Shown here piece after piece: positions 1 through 4,907 of a stretch of DNA of 5,305 nt. Position 1 is the stretch's first letter; each line of letters starts with the position of its first letter. Position numbers and translations under genes: made by a program. Source of the DNA: an uncultured Collinsella sp. (GTDB lineage Bacteria; Actinomycetota; Coriobacteriia; Coriobacteriales; Coriobacteriaceae); contig CAKUCJ010000113.1 in NCBI GenBank assembly GCA_934643435.1, positions 1 to 5,305 of the forward strand, in the 5' to 3' direction. A model generated the notes under the pieces. That model saw only the letters and a list, made by a program, of their open reading frames with translations. It ran no database searches and was not told the DNA's origin.

Positions 1-21
1 CTGACGGCCCACACCAAGCTT

Positions 22-84
22 CTATTTCTCGTGGCAAATAGATTGAGCCCCGTACGTTTGTTGCGAGGCTCAATAAATATTGAG
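22..84. repeat. Cluster of three inverted repeats downstream of the flavoprotein gene
   Basis: Three inverted repeats lie side by side. CTATTT (22-27) pairs with AAATAG (36-41) across an 8-base loop. Directly abutting it, ATTGAGCCCCG (42-52) pairs with CGAGGCTCAAT (64-74), 11 pairs with one G-T position and an 11-base loop. Overlapping the last arm, CTCAATA (69-75) and TATTGAG (78-84) form a near-perfect 16-base palindrome. The motif ATTGAG/CTCAAT therefore occurs three times, and the second and third structures compete for 69-74. The pairing is read directly; the role is unknown. It may be transcript-end structure or a REP-like palindrome cluster. Confidence 0.6.
42..74 (-). terminator. Possible weak intrinsic terminator of the flavoprotein gene
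   Basis: On the minus strand the transcript of the flavoprotein gene runs into an 11-pair stem (arms 64-74 and 42-52). It is followed only by CTATTTG, so the uridine tail is poor. Position, 43 bases past the stop codon, fits a terminator. The weak tail and the overlapping palindrome at 69-84 make this uncertain. Confidence 0.4.
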
Positions 85-116
85 AAGATGTGTTCTGCTC
101 TGGATGGGTGCTCAGC

Positions 117-1643
117 TTAGTCGGCTCGATAGTGTGATCCGAGGCTTTCGGTTCGCTTGCGCATGGCTTTGACCATCTCCTTTGCCAGCAGAAGTTGCGA
201 TTGGAGGCGGGCGAGGGCTGCGATTTCGCTATCTTGTGCGTCTGCCATGCTCAAGGCTGCAGACTCGGACTTTAGGCCTTCAAGTTCTTGTTGTGCTGCA
301 GATAGGCCCTTTTCGGTGCGATTGATCATGCAGTAGGTGCTCATCGTGTGTTTGAGTCTGTGGGTTAGGCGCTCGGCATCTGCCTTGGCGAGGCCGCGCT
401 GGGGGAGGGTGACATCCGCCTTCAAGATTGTCTTGGGAGCATCCCGCGCCGCCACCGCCGCCGATGCGCCGGCAATGCGCCCAAAGACGATGCCGTTGGC
501 ACTCGACAGACCTCCAATGCGATCGGCGCCGTGCATGCCGCCCGTGGCCTCACCGCAAGCGTAGAGGCCCTCAATACCCGTGAAACCCGTCTTGTCGATC
601 TTGATACCGCCATTAGCAGCGTGGGCGTACATCGCTACGCGCATCTCATCGGTCGGCGCAATGCTGTGCTCATCCTGAAGCCACGTGGCAAAGGTCTGCA
701 CAAACTCGGGAACATCCTCGTGGGGGAAGTCGTAATGCAGCGCTAGGCCCTCGGCGCCCGCTTGGTCGATGGCGAGGTCGATAGTGCGAGAGGCCAAGCG
801 TGAAGTGAAGGGGCCATATCCGGAGCGCTGCTCGAGCAAATCGTCAAGTTTATCTTCGGCGATATCGACCGGCTGATCGAGCTTGACGTAGCGCCAGGTC
901 TTCTCGTTAAAGACAAGATTGCGCTTGGGCTCTATGAAGCCGGGCATCATCTGCATGAACTCTATATTAGTAAGGGGGGCGCCGTGCGCCAAGGCGATGG
1001 CCTGCGAGGAGCTGAGCACATCAGACGACGTAAGGCTGCGCTCGAACAGTCCGCCCGTGCCGCCGGCGGCAATAATTGTGGCCTTGGCGTCAATGGACGC
1101 GAGGCACTCCTCGGTGCGGTCGTAGAGCACGGCTCCGGTGATTCTCCCGGTTGCATCCTCAACAAGGTCGATAAGCTCATGACAGGGGAGCAGGCGAATG
1201 CCGAGCGACTCGATCTGGGCCGTACACGCGTCTTCAAGGGGCTTGCGGGTGAGACCGCGCCACATACGCGTCTTATGGTCAAAACAGGGGATAAATTGCT
1301 TTTGCTGGGCACTCTCGGCACTTTGCGGACGTTGGAGTTCAACGCCCAAGTCTTGCTCAAGCCATTGAATCGCCCGGGGAATGCCGTGGACAAATGTCTG
1401 GACGAGCTCGGGGTCGGCGGCACCGCCGCCAACGGTCTGGATGGTGTCGATAAGGTCTTGTTCGTCGGCCTTATCGACGGGTCCGATAAGGCCGAGGCCC
1501 CAGGTGCCCGGGAAGAAGCTCGATCCACTCATGGTCTTGCCGGCGCTCGCTACGGTAACGGTTAAGCCCGCGCGTGCCGCCTCGATGGCGGCGCAGAGGC
1601 CCGCAATGCCAGATCCAATTACCAGTACATCAGTCGATTCCAT
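117..1643 (-). CDS. FAD-dependent oxidoreductase, fumarate reductase / L-aspartate oxidase superfamily
   Basis: Predicted 508-residue soluble flavoprotein with no signal peptide or membrane segment. The N-terminus has the FAD Rossmann motif GSGIAG (residues 10-15), followed by the GSS-rich segment (about 40-43) where L-aspartate oxidase holds FAD non-covalently; the His used for covalent FAD in Sdh/Frd is not seen. Further family marks are AAGGTGG (192-198), HAANGG (341-346), GLYACGEATGG (359-369), a DRIGG segment with Arg375, and the C-terminal ESLGSHYRAD ending the protein, a variant of the family's ESRGxHxRxD. The usual QxHPT active-site motif reads QMMPG (231-235), so the substrate-binding His and Thr are missing while His341 and Arg375 remain. 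Fumarate or aspartate is therefore not assured as substrate. The ATG at 1643 is preferred because AAAGGA lies 5 bases upstream; an upstream GTG at 1676 has no ribosome binding site. The gene appears to stand alone, separated from the upstream operon by a terminator. Family is secure; exact reaction is not. Confidence 0.85.
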   Translation of the reverse strand: MESTDVLVIGSGIAGLCAAIEAARAGLTVTVASAGKTMSGSSFFPGTWGLGLIGPVDKADEQDLIDTIQTVGGGAADPELVQTFVHGIPRAIQWLEQDLGVELQRPQSAESAQQKQFIPCFDHKTRMWRGLTRKPLEDACTAQIESLGIRLLPCHELIDLVEDATGRITGAVLYDRTEECLASIDAKATIIAAGGTGGLFERSLTSSDVLSSSQAIALAHGAPLTNIEFMQMMPGFIEPKRNLVFNEKTWRYVKLDQPVDIAEDKLDDLLEQRSGYGPFTSRLASRTIDLAIDQAGAEGLALHYDFPHEDVPEFVQTFATWLQDEHSIAPTDEMRVAMYAHAANGGIKIDKTGFTGIEGLYACGEATGGMHGADRIGGLSSANGIVFGRIAGASAAVAARDAPKTILKADVTLPQRGLAKADAERLTHRLKHTMSTYCMINRTEKGLSAAQQELEGLKSESAALSMADAQDSEIAALARLQSQLLLAKEMVKAMRKRTESLGSHYRAD

Positions 1644-1648
1644 CGGAT

Positions 1649-1654
1649 TCCTTT
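1649..1654 (-). promoter_or_regulatory. Ribosome binding site deciding the flavoprotein start
   Basis: AAAGGA on the minus strand lies 5 bases before the ATG at 1643. It favours this start over the in-frame GTG 33 bases upstream, whose surroundings show no purine-rich site. Confidence 0.7.
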
Positions 1655-1779
1655 CTCGTCCGGCGCATTGTCGCACGGGCGCTCGCCAAAGGCACCGAAA
1701 AGATTCCGTTAATCGGTAAAGGGCCGATATCGCAGGTGGACGTCGCGGACACTTGAACGCTCCACTCCATCCCTCATTG

Positions 1780-1846
1780 AGTTGCGGTGGAATACGGACT
1801 GTTTTGGCTCGTATAGGGGCTAATCAGCCCGTATTTCACCGCAACT
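1780..1846. repeat. 67-base imperfect long hairpin, possible REP/MITE-like element
   Basis: The arm at 1780-1797 (AGTTGCGGTGGAATACGG) is complementary to 1829-1846 over 18 positions with one G-T pair (1790/1836). The centre continues as an interrupted stem: 1799-1801 with 1825-1827, 1803-1804 with 1822-1823, 1806 with 1820, and 1808-1810 with 1816-1818, leaving a GTATA tip at 1811-1815. An alternative inner hairpin is GGGCT (1817-1821) with AGCCC (1826-1830). It is not the operon terminator, which lies at 1871-1910, and it has no adjacent T tract. If the ends are taken as 1781 and 1845, TGA flanks both sides, which might be a short target duplication or chance. The plus strand folds better, since the wobble becomes a C-A mismatch on the minus strand. 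The structure is certain; the mobile-element reading is inference. Confidence 0.7.
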
Positions 1847-1870
1847 GATATATCGGCGTTAGCTGCCCTC

Positions 1871-1910
1871 GGGAATAAAAAAGAGCCGCTACCCGGGTGG
1901 GTGGCGGCTC
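1871..1910 (-). terminator. Strong intrinsic terminator of the NifU-like/GGGtGRT operon
   Basis: On the minus strand a 12-pair stem (arms 1899-1910 and 1883-1894, one G-T pair at 1890/1903) closes an ACCC tetraloop. It is followed at once by TTTTTTATTCCC (1882-1871). It starts 35 bases after the GGGtGRT stop codon. Stem, tight loop and six-T run are all seen directly, making this a textbook Rho-independent terminator that ends the two-gene operon. Confidence 0.93.
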
Positions 1911-1945
1911 CAAAGCTCAAGTATGTGAGCATCGCGCGGGCGCGA

Positions 1946-2950
1946 TTAGGCCTTGAGGGCCTCCTCGACGGCGACGGCGCAGGCGACGGTGGCACCGACC
2001 ATGGGGTTGTTGCCCATGCCGATGAGACCCATCATGTCGACGTGCGCAGGCACGGAGGAGGAACCGGCGAACTGGGCGTCGGAGTGCATACGGCCCATGG
2101 TGTCGGTCATGCCGTAAGAGGCAGGGCCGGCGCCCATGTTGTCCGGGTGCAGGGTACGGCCAGTGCCGCCACCAGAAGCGACGGAGAAGTACTTCTTGCC
2201 AGCCTCGATGCGCTCCTTCTTGTAGGTGCCAGCGACGGGGTGCTGGAAGCGCGTGGGGTTGGTGGAGTTACCGGTGATCGAGATGTCGACGTTCTCGTGC
2301 CACATGATGGCAACGCCCTCGCGGACGTCGTCGGAGCCGTAGCAGTTAACGGCAGCGCGGGGACCATCGGAGTAGGGGATGGTCTCGACGACCTTGAGCT
2401 CACCCGTGTAGTAGTCGAACTGGGTCTTCACATAGGTGAAGCCGTTGATGCGGGCGATGATCTGGGCGGCGTCCTTGCCCAGACCGTTGAGGATGACGCG
2501 CAGCGGCTTCTTGCGAGCCTTGTTGGCGTTCAGAGCCAGGCCGATAGCGCCCTCAGCGGCAGCGAAGGACTCGTGGCCGGCCAGGAAGGCGAAGCACTCG
2601 GTGTCGTCGGAGAGCAGCATGGCGCCCAGGTTGCCGTGGCCCAGACCGACCTTGCGGTCCTCAGCAACGGAGCCGGGAACGGTGAAGGCCTGGATGCCCT
2701 CGCCGATGATGGCAGCAGCCTCAGAAGCGGACTTGGCGCCACGCTTGACAGCGAGAGCGCAGCCGAGGGTGTAGGCCCACTCAGCGTTCTGGAAGGCGAT
2801 GGACTGGGTGTTGTTGACGATCTCACGCGGGTTGAAGCCCTTGTCGGTGCAGATCTGCAGAGCTTCCTCGAGGGAGGCGATGCCGTTGTCGGCGAGGCAC
2901 TTGTTGATCTTGTCAGCGCGGCGCTCGTAACCTTCGAACGTAACAGTCAT
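1946..2950 (-). CDS. GGGtGRT protein, family of unknown function
   Basis: Complete 334-residue protein carrying the motif GGGTGRT (residues 260-266, in ASGGGTGRTLHPDN) that names this family. Other Gly-rich segments, such as GLGHGNLGA (102-110) and GMGNNPMVGA (311-320), and a conserved-looking HPDNMGAG stretch suggest ligand or cofactor binding, but no catalytic mechanism can be read from it. Cysteines are few and scattered (18, 34, 64, 119, 203, 324) with no Fe-S ligand cluster. No signal peptide or membrane span is seen, so it is probably cytoplasmic. It is the second gene of an operon, 18 bases after a NifU-like scaffold gene; family knowledge says these two genes commonly occur together. 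AGGGAGGG (2959-2966) lies 8 bases before the ATG. Codon choice is very biased: no TTA, CTA or TCA codon occurs, which suggests high expression. Family assignment is confident; role is unknown, with an Fe-S link inferred from the partner. Confidence 0.92.
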   Translation of the reverse strand: MTVTFEGYERRADKINKCLADNGIASLEEALQICTDKGFNPREIVNNTQSIAFQNAEWAYTLGCALAVKRGAKSASEAAAIIGEGIQAFTVPGSVAEDRKVGLGHGNLGAMLLSDDTECFAFLAGHESFAAAEGAIGLALNANKARKKPLRVILNGLGKDAAQIIARINGFTYVKTQFDYYTGELKVVETIPYSDGPRAAVNCYGSDDVREGVAIMWHENVDISITGNSTNPTRFQHPVAGTYKKERIEAGKKYFSVASGGGTGRTLHPDNMGAGPASYGMTDTMGRMHSDAQFAGSSSVPAHVDMMGLIGMGNNPMVGATVACAVAVEEALKA

Positions 2951-2958
2951 AGTTATTT

Positions 2959-2966
2959 CCCTCCCT
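2959..2966 (-). promoter_or_regulatory. Ribosome binding site of the GGGtGRT gene
   Basis: AGGGAGGG on the minus strand, 8 bases before the ATG at 2950. It lies entirely within the 18-base gap after the TAG of the upstream gene, consistent with one mRNA and close translational linkage. Confidence 0.8.
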
Positions 2967-2968
2967 TT

Positions 2969-3703
2969 CTACTCGTGAACCGGGAACACGCTGGCGACGG
3001 AGTGAGTCTCCTCGTCGGTGCGCGGGTCGATGTACTTGGCAGCGTTCTCCCACTGACCATAGTGGCCCATGGCGCCAGCGATGGCCTCCTCGGGGGTCTT
3101 GCCGGCCTTGACGGCGTCGGTGAACTTGCCGAGGTTCAGGAACTCGAACGCGATGATCTCGTTCTTGTCGTTGAGAGCCATGCGGGTGACGTAGCCCTGA
3201 GCGAGCTCGAGGTAACGAGCGCCCTTGGCCTTGGTGCCGAACATGGTGCCGACCTGAGAGCGAAGGCCCTTGCCGAGGTCGTCGAGGGAGGCGCCCACGG
3301 GCAGGCCGCCCTCGGAGAACGCGGTCTGGCTGCGGCCGTAAACGATCTGCAGGAAGATCTCGCGCATAGCAACGTTGATGGCGTCGCAGACGAGGTCGGT
3401 GTTGAGGGCCTCGAGGATGGTCTTACCGGGAAGGATCTCGGAAGCCATGGCGGCAGAGTGGGTCATGCCCGAGCAGCCGATGGTCTCAACGAGGGCCTCC
3501 TCGATGATGCCGTCCTTGACGTTCAGCGTGAGCTTGCAGGCGCCCTGCTGAGGTGCGCACCAACCCACACCGTGCGTAAGACCGGAGATGTCGGAAATCT
3601 CCTTAGCCTGGACCCACTTGCCCTCCTCGGGGATGGGTGCGGGGCCGTGGTATGCACCCTTGGCAACGGGGCACATGTTCTCCACTTCCTGTGAGTACTG
3701 CAT
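2969..3703 (-). CDS. NifU-like iron-sulfur cluster scaffold-type protein
   Basis: 244-residue protein whose region from about 45 to 130 resembles the NifU N-terminal (IscU/SufU-like) fold: GACKLTLNV with Cys56, then GCSGMTHSA with Cys77, then LVCDAIN with Cys106. These correspond plausibly to the three scaffold cysteines of U-type proteins. Cys49 and Cys11 are additional. The order cysteine-strand, GC-helix, third cysteine matches the family, but the CGD motif of classical IscU/SufU is absent and a C-terminal extension of about 110 residues (135-244) is not found in them. It likely holds or delivers an Fe-S cluster or sulfur in the cytoplasm; that is inferred. It is the first gene of the operon with GGGtGRT, its usual neighbour. 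The ATG at 3703 is chosen because GAGGAG lies just upstream and the N-terminus MQYSQEVENMCPVAKG looks family-like. The open frame continues to 3868 but that part looks non-coding. Codon use is as biased as in the partner gene. Confidence 0.87.
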   Translation of the reverse strand: MQYSQEVENMCPVAKGAYHGPAPIPEEGKWVQAKEISDISGLTHGVGWCAPQQGACKLTLNVKDGIIEEALVETIGCSGMTHSAAMASEILPGKTILEALNTDLVCDAINVAMREIFLQIVYGRSQTAFSEGGLPVGASLDDLGKGLRSQVGTMFGTKAKGARYLELAQGYVTRMALNDKNEIIAFEFLNLGKFTDAVKAGKTPEEAIAGAMGHYGQWENAAKYIDPRTDEETHSVASVFPVHE

Positions 3704-3707
3704 GCCT

Positions 3708-3713
3708 CTCCTC
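3708..3713 (-). promoter_or_regulatory. Ribosome binding site deciding the NifU-like start
   Basis: GAGGAG within a purine run on the minus strand, 4 bases before the ATG at 3703. The purine run continues on both sides, so the effective spacing may vary slightly. It supports this start over in-frame upstream starts. Confidence 0.65.
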
Positions 3714-3738
3714 TCTATCGTGTTGGCGTCCCGTCTGG

Positions 3739-3778
3739 GGGTCGTGGCTGGCGATTGCCGGGCGACCCTTCGAAAGGG
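3739..3778 (-). promoter_or_regulatory. Structured 5' leader with two mutually exclusive hairpins
   Basis: GGGTCG (3739-3744) is complementary to CGACCC (3763-3768), enclosing an inner GGC (3750-3752) / GCC (3757-3759) stem with a GATT loop. Alternatively CCCTT (3766-3770) pairs with AAGGG (3774-3778) around a 3-base loop. Both use 3766-3768, so only one can form. The element sits 36-75 bases before the NifU-like start codon, inside the probable leader. No known riboswitch was recognised, and no T tract follows on the minus strand. Confidence 0.4.
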
Positions 3779-3796
3779 ACATGACATGCAGCCCCT

Positions 3797-3802
3797 ATAA
3801 TA
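3797..3802 (-). promoter_or_regulatory. Possible -10 box of the NifU-like/GGGtGRT operon
   Basis: TATTAT on the minus strand matches the -10 consensus at five of six positions and would give a leader of roughly 85 bases. No -35 match is visible at 16-19 bases upstream, and no extended -10 TG is present, so the call rests on position and AT content alone. Confidence 0.3.
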
Positions 3803-3894
3803 CCGCGAAATGCACGGAATATTCGGCGAACGGCTCAGTTTTCGTAGCGAGAAGCGTGGAACTTTCAATTGAAGCGATTAAACTGCTCGGTTTG

Positions 3895-3944
3895 TGGTCG
3901 TGCGGTTGGTCATAGGGGGTTGGTTCTGGTCAGGCTATTGGTCA
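3895..3944. repeat. Four TGGTC direct repeats spaced 12-20-12
   Basis: TGGTC occurs at 3895, 3907, 3927 and 3939; the last three read TGGTCA. Start-to-start distances are 12, 20 and 12 bases, so the array looks like two identical pairs. It lies about 110-150 bases upstream of the putative transcript start of the Fe-S operon and upstream of the divergent transposase gene. Regular spacing suggests an array of binding sites for a regulator; no regulator can be named. Confidence 0.5.
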
Positions 3945-3972
3945 GTTTTTGGCAAGGTTGCATCGCCTGACC
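3928..3972. repeat. 8-base inverted repeat GGTCAGGC / GCCTGACC
   Basis: GGTCAGGC (3928-3935) and GCCTGACC (3965-3972) are perfect inverted copies 29 bases apart. The left copy overlaps the third TGGTC repeat and the right copy lies just before the TATGAT box at 3979. It could be an operator pair or a weak hairpin; the sequence does not decide. Confidence 0.45.
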
Positions 3973-3984
3973 TGTGGCTATGAT
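3958..3984 (+). promoter_or_regulatory. Weak promoter candidate for the transposase gene
   Basis: TTGCAT (3958-3963) and TATGAT (3979-3984) resemble -35 and -10 boxes but are only 15 bases apart, shorter than the usual 16-18. It points towards the gene at 4107, leaving a leader of about 115 bases that contains the inverted repeat at 4024-4054. Confidence 0.25.
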
Positions 3985-4023
3985 GCCGTTTACCGTCGGT
4001 TTGCCGCCTTTTGCCGTTGACGA

Positions 4024-4054
4024 GTGCCATTTTGCGTGAATGTTTTGATGGCAC
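4024..4054. repeat. Inverted repeat upstream of the transposase gene
   Basis: GTGCCAT (4024-4030) and ATGGCAC (4048-4054) are perfect inverted copies separated by 17 bases, 52 bases before the transposase start codon. The hairpin just after that gene (4912-4944) also has a 17-base loop, though its stem sequence differs. It may be a translational or transcriptional control structure or a single-strand substrate for the transposase; this is inference. Confidence 0.45.
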
Positions 4055-4095
4055 GTTTCAATCGTGATGTATTGGATGGTAAGCAGATTCCGGCG

Positions 4096-4102
4096 AAGGG
4101 AG
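4096..4102 (+). promoter_or_regulatory. Ribosome binding site of the transposase gene
   Basis: AAGGGAG lies 4 bases before the ATG at 4107 and supports this start. Confidence 0.7.
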
Positions 4103-4106
4103 CGCC

Positions 4107-4907
4107 ATGCAGCGCGTTTGGAGGACCGTTACCGGCTATTGCTATGTTTGTGCTCGTGGGACGAACAAGCAGCTGATCTTTGAGAGCGATGAGGACCGGT
4201 GGGAGTTCTTGGAGCTGATGCGTGACTGCTGCCGCGATGTCCAGGTGACGATTGTGGCATGGTGCCTCATGGGCAACCACGTACATTTGGTGCTTGCGGA
4301 TTATGAGGACAGGATGAGCGCGGCCATGCATCGGTTGCTTTTGACCTACGCGCGCCGGTTTAATAAGCGCACGGGACGTACGGGCCATCTGTTTCAGAAT
4401 CGCTTTGATCGTCGCTCGCTCGATACCGACCGCCATCTGATGGCGGCGATTCGCTATGTGCATGCCGATCCGCAGGAGGCGGGTATTGCTCTGATCGAGC
4501 GCTATCCGTGGAGTAGCTTTGCTGAGTGTCTGCGAGCGTTTGATGATGATACGACGATGGGTTTTTCGGATCCGTCTGCGGTGCTCGAGCTTTTTGGTTC
4601 TGCCGAGGGCTTCATCGCCTACTCCTTGGAGACGCTCGACGGATCCGATCCCGTGATTCACGATATGGACGAGACGGAATGGGAACGGCATGCGTTTGCC
4701 GACAAGATGGCGAAGGGGCTCGGGGTTCCGCTCGACAGACTCAAAGCTGTACCGCCCGCGCAGCGCGACGGAATTGTTTTTGCCCTGCACGAAGCTGGCT
4801 ATACGGTGCGAGAGATCGAGCGGTATACGGGGATTAGCAAGAGTACCGTCTCTCGTATCGTGCGCGCCTATGCGCAGGCTAAGGGTCAGACAGAGGGCGC
4901 GGAATAG
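4107..4907 (+). CDS. RayT-like Y1 (HUH) transposase with C-terminal helix-turn-helix
   Basis: Complete 266-residue protein. The N-terminal part (about 8-145) is a Y1 transposase domain of the REP-associated tyrosine transposase type: the opening ARGTNKQLIFESDED resembles the family's RGN..xxIF.xxxD start. GNHVHLV (56-62) carries the metal-binding HUH pair His58 and His60. TGHLFQNRF (92-100) is the typical GHLFQxR block. RYVHADPQEAG (116-126) carries the likely catalytic Tyr117 in place of the common YIHxNPxxAG. All catalytic residues appear present, so the enzyme may be active in single-strand DNA cleavage and joining. The C-terminus (about 220-256, ending SKSTVSRIV) looks like a helix-turn-helix for DNA recognition. 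No TnpB/IscB partner is adjacent, as expected for RayTs and unlike IS605 elements. Codon use is less biased than in the neighbouring Fe-S operon, fitting an acquired or low-expression gene. Family is clear; whether it is mobile or a resident gene acting on REP-like palindromes is open. Confidence 0.88.
   Translation: MQRVWRTVTGYCYVCARGTNKQLIFESDEDRWEFLELMRDCCRDVQVTIVAWCLMGNHVHLVLADYEDRMSAAMHRLLLTYARRFNKRTGRTGHLFQNRFDRRSLDTDRHLMAAIRYVHADPQEAGIALIERYPWSSFAECLRAFDDDTTMGFSDPSAVLELFGSAEGFIAYSLETLDGSDPVIHDMDETEWERHAFADKMAKGLGVPLDRLKAVPPAQRDGIVFALHEAGYTVREIERYTGISKSTVSRIVRAYAQAKGQTEGAE

Larger units (their letters stand above)
1644..1945. other. Intergenic region between GGGtGRT gene and flavoprotein gene
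   Basis: This 302-base stretch has no convincing gene. From the minus-strand upstream side it holds the operon terminator (1871-1910), the long hairpin (1780-1846), then about 130 bases of probable leader. In the leader, ATCGG (1712-1716) can pair with CCGAT (1724-1728), or ACCGA (1694-1698) can pair with TCGGT (1713-1717); the two stems exclude each other. The flavoprotein promoter must lie here, but I see no good -35/-10 pair. A 22-codon frame (1709-1777, minus) has no ribosome binding site. Confidence 0.6.
3704..4106. other. Divergent intergenic region between the Fe-S operon and rayT-like gene
   Basis: A 403-base stretch with no convincing gene. From left to right it holds the structured 5' leader of the NifU-like operon (3739-3778), a -10-like box (3797-3802), a 10-base palindrome TTCAATTGAA (3864-3873), four spaced TGGTC repeats (3895-3943), an 8-base inverted repeat (3928-3972), a weak plus-strand promoter candidate (3958-3984) and an inverted repeat upstream of the transposase gene (4024-4054). 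The in-frame minus-strand extension of the NifU-like frame to 3868 begins with TTG and translates to an Arg/Ser-rich tract unlike the rest of the protein. Confidence 0.6.

Noticed and set aside
984..1565. 193-codon plus-strand open frame opposite the flavoprotein gene
   Set aside because: Shadow of the flavoprotein, whose FAD and C-terminal motifs establish the minus-strand frame.
1644..1676. Earlier GTG start for the flavoprotein
   Set aside because: It has no ribosome binding site and would add 11 residues before a typical Rossmann start; the ATG at 1643 has AAAGGA at good spacing.
1709..1777. 22-codon minus-strand leader peptide
   Set aside because: No ribosome binding site, no run of any regulatory codon, and its ATG is next to the long hairpin arm.
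1774..1995. 73-codon minus-strand open frame
   Set aside because: It overlaps the end of the GGGtGRT gene and runs through the terminator and long hairpin, so it is a chance frame.
1901..3694. 597-codon plus-strand open frame antisense to both Fe-S operon genes
   Set aside because: It is in exact antisense codon register with two well-recognised genes; its translation is a Gly/Val/Asp/Leu-rich tract typical of antisense of GC-rich codons, and it begins inside a terminator stem.
3796..3801. Perfect TATAAT on the plus strand as a promoter
   Set aside because: No -35 match lies 15-19 bases upstream, and the next plus-strand gene starts 300 bases away; the same bases serve better as a minus-strand -10.
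3704..3868. 55-residue N-terminal extension of the NifU-like protein
   Set aside because: It begins with TTG, is Arg/Ser-rich and unlike the rest, and the ATG at 3703 has its own ribosome binding site.
3864..3873. TTCAATTGAA palindrome as an operator
   Set aside because: A single 10-base AT-rich palindrome with no second copy in the window is weak evidence by itself.
3895..3944. TGGTC repeats as a CRISPR remnant
   Set aside because: The repeat unit is only 5-6 bases, spacing is 12 or 20 bases, and no cas gene is present.
3990..4790. 266-codon minus-strand open frame opposite the transposase gene
   Set aside because: The plus-strand frame has clear HUH transposase motifs and a ribosome binding site; the antisense product matches nothing recognisable.
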